Assembly: GCA_013002475.1 (NCBI GenBank)
Contig: JABDJM010000041.1
Coordinates: 1-9,181, forward strand
Origin: Saprospiraceae bacterium
GTDB lineage: Bacteria; Bacteroidota; Bacteroidia; Chitinophagales; Saprospiraceae
Length of the DNA: 9,181 bases
Reading direction: 5' to 3'
Position numbers and translations under genes: made by a program. Of the stretch, positions 7,272 to 9,181 are shown piece by piece. The notes under the pieces are model-generated. The model saw only the letters and a list, made by a program, of their open reading frames with translations, was not told where the DNA came from and searched no databases. The stretch's first letter is position 1; the number at the start of each line of letters is the position of its first letter.

Positions 7272-8009
7272 CTAGTCCTCAATATATTTGAATTCAAAAA
7301 GATCAGCAATGATCTGCTTCAATTTACTTTTGACCTCCTCCATATCTAAATCCCTTCCTAATTCTTTTGACATACTAGTGACCTCCTTATCAGGGTCCTG
7401 AATTCCACAGGGAATGATGTGATCGAAAAAATCCAGGTTGGTATTTACATTCAAAGCAAAACCGTGCAAGGTAACCCACCGACTTAAGTGAACACCAATG
7501 GCACAGATTTTCCTTTTTGATTTCCCGTCCTTCGGACTCAGCCAAACTCCTGTAAACCCCTCTTCTCTTCCAGCCTCAATTCCATAGGATGCCAGTAACC
7601 GAATAATCGCCTCCTCGATCATACGGACATATTTGTGCACATCTGTAAAAAAATAGTCCAGGTCAAAGATGGGATAGCCAACGATCTGTCCCGGGCCATG
7701 ATAAGTGATGTCCCCTCCCCGATTGATCTTAAAATATTCGACTTGGTGTTTTTCTCTTTCCGATTCAGCTAATAACAGATTATCCTCCGACCCGGACTTC
7801 CCAAGCGTATAGACATGAGGATGAGAGCAGAAGATCAGGCTGTGGATGGCTTCCTTCCGTTCTTGCTCAGTTAGGTCCCGATTGGCCCTTTTCAGGCTGA
7901 TCAATCCTTGCTGGATCTCAGTTTGTCTCTCCCAGGCCTGGGAATAGGGAATATTTCCCCAGTCCAGAAACCGGACCTTTCGTGTGGTATTTGAATCTGA
8001 TAAATCCAT
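7272..8009 (-). CDS. lipB: Octanoyltransferase (lipoyl(octanoyl) transferase)
   Basis: LipB moves the octanoyl group from octanoyl-ACP to the lipoyl-domain lysine of 2-oxoacid dehydrogenases and the glycine cleavage H protein; LipA then inserts sulfur. Counting from the ATG at 8009 (245 residues), the family landmarks are present in order: HPHVYTLGKSG (63-73), RGGDITYHGPGQIVGYPIFDL (from 97), KICAIGVHL with the catalytic-pair lysine K167, TLHGFALNVN (180-189), and IPCGI with the catalytic C201. The protein is cytosolic and looks complete and active. The frame extends upstream to a GTG at 8060 and an ATG at 8024, but the GTG lies within the -7 box and cannot be transcribed from it. The ATG at 8009 has GGGGAG eight to nine bases ahead and begins close to the family's usual N-terminus. 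lipA is not in the window. The 130-residue gene follows after 6 bp. Confidence 0.95.
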   Translation of the reverse strand: MDLSDSNTTRKVRFLDWGNIPYSQAWERQTEIQQGLISLKRANRDLTEQERKEAIHSLIFCSHPHVYTLGKSGSEDNLLLAESEREKHQVEYFKINRGGDITYHGPGQIVGYPIFDLDYFFTDVHKYVRMIEEAIIRLLASYGIEAGREEGFTGVWLSPKDGKSKRKICAIGVHLSRWVTLHGFALNVNTNLDFFDHIIPCGIQDPDKEVTSMSKELGRDLDMEEVKSKLKQIIADLFEFKYIED

Positions 8010-8059
8010 AATTATACTCCCCATTAACAATTTTACCCAGGGAAAAGGTTTTCTGGCCA

Positions 8060-8067
8060 CAAATTTA
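8060..8067 (-). promoter_or_regulatory. Bacteroidota -7 promoter box (TAAATTTG) for lipB
   Basis: On the minus strand TAAATTTG fits TAnnTTTG at all fixed positions. Transcription would begin near 8055, giving a leader of roughly 45 bases to the ATG at 8009, which contains its Shine-Dalgarno. The expected -33 position has no clear TTTG. The box supports the later lipB start over the GTG at 8060. Confidence 0.45.
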
Positions 8068-8087
8068 TCCTATTCATCGATCTAACC

Positions 8088-8117
8088 TTGGGTAAGCGGA
8101 TTAGATCATTACTTTTG
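8088..8117 (+). promoter_or_regulatory. Promoter of the PD40 lipoprotein gene (TTG-N19-TACTTTTG)
   Basis: TACTTTTG at 8110-8117 is a perfect TAnnTTTG. A TTG at 8088-8090 sits 19 bases upstream, the expected spacing for the Bacteroidota -33/-7 promoter. Ten bases (CG plus an A8 run) separate the box from the ATG at 8128, so the leader would be about 7 bases long. This is the best-supported promoter in the window. Confidence 0.65.
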
Positions 8118-8127
8118 CGAAAAAAAA

Positions 8128-9181
8128 ATGCAGCGATTATTATTATTTGCCTTGGTAATCAGTTTTATCTCCTGCCAGAGCAAACCTCAAAGCGAAAATC
8201 CCGGTGAACCGGCTGCTGATAAGGATTCCCTGTCCTACTCTCAGGAAAAGCATTTATTGAATTTAAAGCAATTAACCTTTGGCGGAGACAATGCCGAGGC
8301 ATATTTCAGTTTTGATGACTCCCAACTTGTCTTTCAGGCAACCAACAAGGAATGGGGCGTAAATTGCGACCAGATCTATACAATGCCCTTATCCGGTCAT
8401 GGAGATGAAAAACCTCCATTATTGAGCACCGGACTAGGAAGAACTACTTGTTCCTTTTTTATGCCTGGCGACCGTGCTATACTTTATGCAAGTACCCATG
8501 AGGGAAATGAGGAATGTCCGGAAACTCCGAGAAGTGTCGATGGGAAGTATGTTTGGCCAATCTATTCCGATTTTGATATTTATGTAGCTGACCTGCGGGG
8601 ACAGATCCTCAAGAAGTTGACGGATCGACCAGGGTATGATGCCGAGGCTACGGTTTCTCCGGATGGCAAAACAATTGTTTTTACCTCTACCCGCTCCGGA
8701 GACCTGGAGTTGTACACGATGAATATCGATGGAACAAACGTGAACCAGGTAACAGATGAACTAGGTTATGATGGTGGAGCCTTTTTTAGTCCTGATGGAA
8801 CCAAGTTGGTGTTTCGGGCTTCAAGGCCTAAAACAGAGGAAGCCGTTCAATCCTACAAATCCTTATTGGCTCAGAATGTTGTCCAACCATCTGATATGGA
8901 AATTTTCATTTGTGATGTAGATGGATCCAATATGAAGCAAGTCACTAATTTAGGAGGAGCAAATTGGGCCCCGTACTATCATCCTTCTGGTGAAAAGATC
9001 ATTTTTGCAACTAACCACCATACTCAAAGCGGTAGACAATTCAACTTGTTTATGATCAATGAGGATGGATCAGGCCTGGAGCAGATCACTTTTGACCCAA
9101 CTTTCGATGCCTTCCCTATGTTTAGCAGGGACGGGAAGAAATTGGTTTTTTCCTCAAACAGAAATAACGGAGGTACAAGGG
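8128..9181 (+). CDS. PD40/TolB-like beta-propeller lipoprotein, 3' end outside window
   Basis: The frame is open from ATG 8128 to the window end (351 residues visible). MQRLLLFALVISFISC is a lipoprotein signal with the lipidated cysteine at C16, so the protein should be anchored in a membrane, probably the outer membrane. From about residue 48 it has repeated TolB/PD40 blades of the form 'LT-D-aeaxxSPDGkxivFxSxR': SFDD (61-64), SPDG (177-180), SPDG (221-224), HPSG (285-288) and SRDG (333-336), with intervening YxMNIDGTN-like strands. Cysteines C80, C108 and C130, in 'NCDQIYTM', 'GRTTCSFFMPGD' and 'EECPETP', belong to a recognisable Bacteroidota family usually annotated as PD40 or TolB-like. 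Such propellers bind proteins or peptides; a partner is not visible, and a downstream domain beyond the window cannot be excluded. It is transcribed divergently from lipB. Confidence 0.88.
   Translation, partial: MQRLLLFALVISFISCQSKPQSENPGEPAADKDSLSYSQEKHLLNLKQLTFGGDNAEAYFSFDDSQLVFQATNKEWGVNCDQIYTMPLSGHGDEKPPLLSTGLGRTTCSFFMPGDRAILYASTHEGNEECPETPRSVDGKYVWPIYSDFDIYVADLRGQILKKLTDRPGYDAEATVSPDGKTIVFTSTRSGDLELYTMNIDGTNVNQVTDELGYDGGAFFSPDGTKLVFRASRPKTEEAVQSYKSLLAQNVVQPSDMEIFICDVDGSNMKQVTNLGGANWAPYYHPSGEKIIFATNHHTQSGRQFNLFMINEDGSGLEQITFDPTFDAFPMFSRDGKKLVFSSNRNNGGTR

Noticed and set aside
8010..8060. Longer lipB beginning at GTG 8060
   Set aside because: The extra residues show no family similarity and the codon lies in the -7 box; the ATG at 8009 has a Shine-Dalgarno.
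1..9181. Mobile elements, CRISPR arrays, tRNA or rRNA genes, phage or defence genes
   Set aside because: I looked on both strands for transposase-like proteins, regularly spaced repeats, terminal inverted repeats and RNA-gene landmarks and saw none. All long frames belong to ordinary chromosomal families.

Overview
The window fits a member of the Bacteroidota, most likely from the class Saprospiria. Three things suggest this. First, a large secreted protein ends in a type IX secretion (T9SS) sorting domain and carries the paired 'TTLDAVLVQR / STLDAVLIQR' dockerin-like segment followed by 'GYKVGDPSGNAN', a pattern I associate with Saprospiria surface proteins. Second, perfect copies of the Bacteroidota -7 promoter box TAnnTTTG lie in front of several genes. 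Third, Shine-Dalgarno sequences are mostly absent. The lineage is inferred from protein style, not from a marker gene.

Layout. (1) Positions 1-1082, plus strand: the 3' part of a gene encoding TPR repeats fused in frame to a complete short-chain dehydrogenase/reductase (SDR). (2) Positions 1079-8009, minus strand: six genes. Read in the direction of transcription they are lipB (octanoyltransferase), a small conserved protein of unknown function, a secreted TPR protein, a hotdog-fold acyl-CoA thioesterase, an M50B-like membrane metalloprotease, and an 1133-residue exported Asp-box (sortilin/VPS10-like) beta-propeller protein. (3) Positions 8128-9181, plus strand: a PD40/TolB-like beta-propeller lipoprotein that runs off the window. 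The SDR gene and the propeller gene converge and share a TTAA in which both stop codons lie. lipB and the PD40 gene diverge from a 118-bp region with a promoter box on each strand.

How the genes relate. lipB and the 130-residue gene are 6 bp apart and probably cotranscribed. The other minus-strand genes are closely spaced (22-65 bp), but several have their own promoter-like box, so they may be separate short units rather than one operon. The functions (lipoate attachment, acyl-CoA hydrolysis, membrane proteolysis, surface propeller proteins) do not form an obvious pathway. I see no mobile element, CRISPR array, RNA gene, phage gene or defence cassette. It looks like ordinary chromosomal sequence. 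The most interesting points are the TPR-SDR fusion, the combination of a possible lipoprotein signal with a T9SS tail, and the very short or absent leaders implied by the promoter boxes. No gene-free stretch exceeds 300 bases; the longest is 8010-8127.
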